Of a DNA stretch of 64,000 nt, positions 62,523 to 64,000 are shown in pieces. Origin of the DNA: Algoriphagus antarcticus (GTDB lineage Bacteria > Bacteroidota > Bacteroidia > Cytophagales > Cyclobacteriaceae). The notes under the pieces are model-generated. The model searched no databases, was not told the DNA's origin, and was given only the letters and a program-made list of their open reading frames with translations. Numbering within the stretch: position 1 is the first letter of the stretch; each line of letters starts with the position of its first letter. The DNA lies in NCBI RefSeq assembly GCF_002150685.1, contig NZ_MSSW01000019.1, positions 1 to 64,000 on the forward strand. Reading direction: 5' to 3'. Made by a program: the position numbers and the translations under genes.

Positions 62523-64000
62523 CATTAAATATTCCTCAATTCGTCAAAAATCAGCGTAATGGATTTTTGAGGTTGATGTTGATAATTTTAACTTTTTTTG
62601 TGCTTCAGCCTTCATTTGCTCAGGCAAAAGAAAGTCAACTGTCTGTATTTGACCATGAAGTCTATTGGGTGAGAGATCATGCTCAGATGCTTCGAATTCC
62701 GAAAGGTTCTTCTGCTCATGAAGTTTTGGCGAGAAAGTCAGAATTCCAGGATTTTGATTTGGAAAGGATTGAAATTGACCCAAATGGCGAAAGTGATTAT
62801 TGGTTCTATTTTCAGATTAAAGCAGATGTAGAGCCTTTGTTTTTATCCTTACCTAATCTTTTCTTTTCCCAGATTGAATTATTTAAACTTGAAGGTAATC
62901 AAGCACGACTGGTCAGCAAGGGTGGGATAGAAACGTCAGATGGTGAGAAATATCTAAAATACCCCGGTGAGCTTTTTGATTTGGAAATACAAAAAGGTGA
63001 TTCTGCAACCTATCTTCTGCGTCTAAATCGAATTCTTTACAAAACCTTTTCCGCTAGGGTTTTTTCCGGAAAAAGATTGATCAGCTTACAGCAAAGGAAC
63101 TTCACTGCAGAAGGAGTTTTACTTGGAATTATTCTGGGAGTGATCATCTATCACTTTCTCATTTACATTAGGATCAAGGAGCGAGAGTATTTATTGCTGA
63201 GCATTTATATGCTTTTTTTAATCGGGCTGATCGCTTCTATTTCTGGGGCAACTTATGGGATTGTGAGCTTTCCTGATCCAAGGTGGAATTACAAATTATT
63301 TAATCTTCTTGGCCCACTTACATCCATTTTCAGCTTATGGTTTAGCGTAGTTTTCCTTGAGATCAATAAGGACAGGAGCCCAGGCTATTGGAAGATTTAC
63401 ACAACCTTTCAAGTGCTGTACATCCTTGCGATATTCTTTTCACTGTTTTCCATACCAATACTCGAAAGGACTAGTTATTTCCTTTCTGCCCCCAACTCCA
63501 TTTTCTTACTCTATTTAGGGTATAAAAGGTATAGGGAAGGGTTTAGGCCAGCAGCTATTTATCTGGCTGCATATATTCCTGCGAGTGTATCGGTGATTAT
63601 ATTGAGCCTCTATATCTATGGGCTATTTGAATATTATTGGGTGATTCACAATAGCCTTCTTATCGGAGTGGTGCTTCAAGCTATATTTTTCTCCTTGGCT
63701 GTAGCTACCAAATTAAGAATGCTGAAAGATGAAAAGGAATCAATTCTGAAAGCGGAGAACATTAATCTAGAAGACAAAGTAAAACGGCGTACCAAAGATC
63801 TTGAGCACTCGTTGGAAGAATTGAAGGCTATGCAAACACAACTGGTTCAATCTGAGAAAATGGCATCTTTAGGGGAATTGACGGCTGGGATAGCTCATGA
63901 AATCCAAAACCCACTGAATTTTGTAAATAATTTTTCAGAGGTAAGCAATGAGATGATTGAAGAAATAGAGGAGGAAAGAGCTAAGGATAAGGCAGATATT
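62519..64000 (+). CDS. 7TMR-DISM sensor histidine kinase, partial
   Basis: Incomplete at the window edge; 494 codons are present and the frame is open throughout. It starts with a signal peptide, then a 7TMR-DISM extracellular domain (about 45-180, WVRDHAQMLRIPKGSSAHEVLA), seven helices (about 195-400), a coiled coil and a HisKA domain with AGIAHEIQNPLNFVNNFSEV (His460). The ATPase domain lies beyond the edge. It senses an extracellular ligand and signals by phosphorelay. The ATGA overlap couples it to the Pyr4-like gene, so the kinase may report on that protein's product. Confidence 0.9.
   Translation, partial: MTLNIPQFVKNQRNGFLRLMLIILTFFVLQPSFAQAKESQLSVFDHEVYWVRDHAQMLRIPKGSSAHEVLARKSEFQDFDLERIEIDPNGESDYWFYFQIKADVEPLFLSLPNLFFSQIELFKLEGNQARLVSKGGIETSDGEKYLKYPGELFDLEIQKGDSATYLLRLNRILYKTFSARVFSGKRLISLQQRNFTAEGVLLGIILGVIIYHFLIYIRIKEREYLLLSIYMLFLIGLIASISGATYGIVSFPDPRWNYKLFNLLGPLTSIFSLWFSVVFLEINKDRSPGYWKIYTTFQVLYILAIFFSLFSIPILERTSYFLSAPNSIFLLYLGYKRYREGFRPAAIYLAAYIPASVSVIILSLYIYGLFEYYWVIHNSLLIGVVLQAIFFSLAVATKLRMLKDEKESILKAENINLEDKVKRRTKDLEHSLEELKAMQTQLVQSEKMASLGELTAGIAHEIQNPLNFVNNFSEVSNEMIEEIEEERAKDKADI

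Noticed and set aside
1-64000. CRISPR array, rRNA or intact tRNA genes
   Set aside because: No evenly spaced direct repeats with spacers, no rRNA-like stretches and no cloverleaf were found by reading.

Overview
The window looks like chromosomal DNA from a Bacteroidota bacterium of the order Cytophagales, probably Cyclobacteriaceae and Algoriphagus-like. The evidence is moderate-to-low GC, lipoproteins with Bacteroidota-type lipoboxes, a GldB gliding-type lipoprotein, an ebo cluster of the Bacteroidota type, 7TMR-DISM sensor kinase architecture, one TAnnTTTG-type promoter, and many interspersed GAA-loop hairpins and repeats in intergenic space. This placement comes from reading proteins, not from a database search.

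Layout. 1-14590: a same-strand tandem array of thirteen lipoprotein genes (probable DUF4221-type propeller proteins). Eleven look intact, one is a remnant (3878-4055) and one is frameshifted (10958-12101). Genes 1-8 end in FAVFTF-type tails. Genes 9-13 mostly end in LAFVRLKP-type tails, and several of these overlap the next start by ATGAATAA. 14911-15964: a cox3-like gene and an SRPBCC-like gene. 16288-20174: a Fur-family regulator, a DTG-motif aspartyl protease with PDZ, and a lemA-TPM-TPM operon. 20949-28190: a molybdenum cofactor block (moeA, TauE/SafE permease, mobA, cobA/SUMT, moaD, moeB-rhodanese, moaE, moaC-moaB fusion, moaA). 28250-29664: a small decaying accessory patch (HNH-like protein, frameshifted UPF0158 gene, orphan HigA-like antitoxin).

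29695-38971: a tannase/feruloyl-esterase-like gene, a seven-helix protein resembling Pyr4/PaxB membrane terpene cyclases, and, divergently, a complete eboABCDEF cluster (TatD-like hydrolase, UbiA prenyltransferase, dehydroquinate-synthase-like cyclase, sugar-isomerase-like protein, phosphodiesterase). 39078-39914: dinD with an in-frame amber codon. 40137-46192: gldB, a two-domain fasciclin lipoprotein, and an overlapping nth-asnB-glycosyltransferase operon. 46639-51462: a P1 peptidase, a P1B-type Zn/Cd ATPase, and an AbiEi/AbiEii toxin-antitoxin pair with two matching operator-like palindromes upstream. 52042-60106: DUF2490 protein, gamma-glutamyltransferase, APC permease, S9 peptidase, a 63-residue protein, EthD protein and DUF3500 protein. 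60552-64000: MpaB-like oxygenase, a second Pyr4-like membrane protein, and a 7TMR-DISM histidine kinase running off the edge.

How it fits together. The Moco block makes the pterin, inserts Mo and adds siroheme precursor capacity (CobA), so it probably serves an assimilatory nitrate or sulfite-type enzyme outside the window. The ebo cluster carries prenyltransferase, cyclase and sugar-phosphate cyclase chemistry. Pyr4-like membrane proteins occur both beside ebo and beside an MpaB-like oxygenase, which suggests a prenylated or meroterpenoid-like metabolite; that link is inference. The lipoprotein array is the most unusual structure: near-identical DNA at the gene junctions and divergent gene bodies make it a candidate recombining cassette array.
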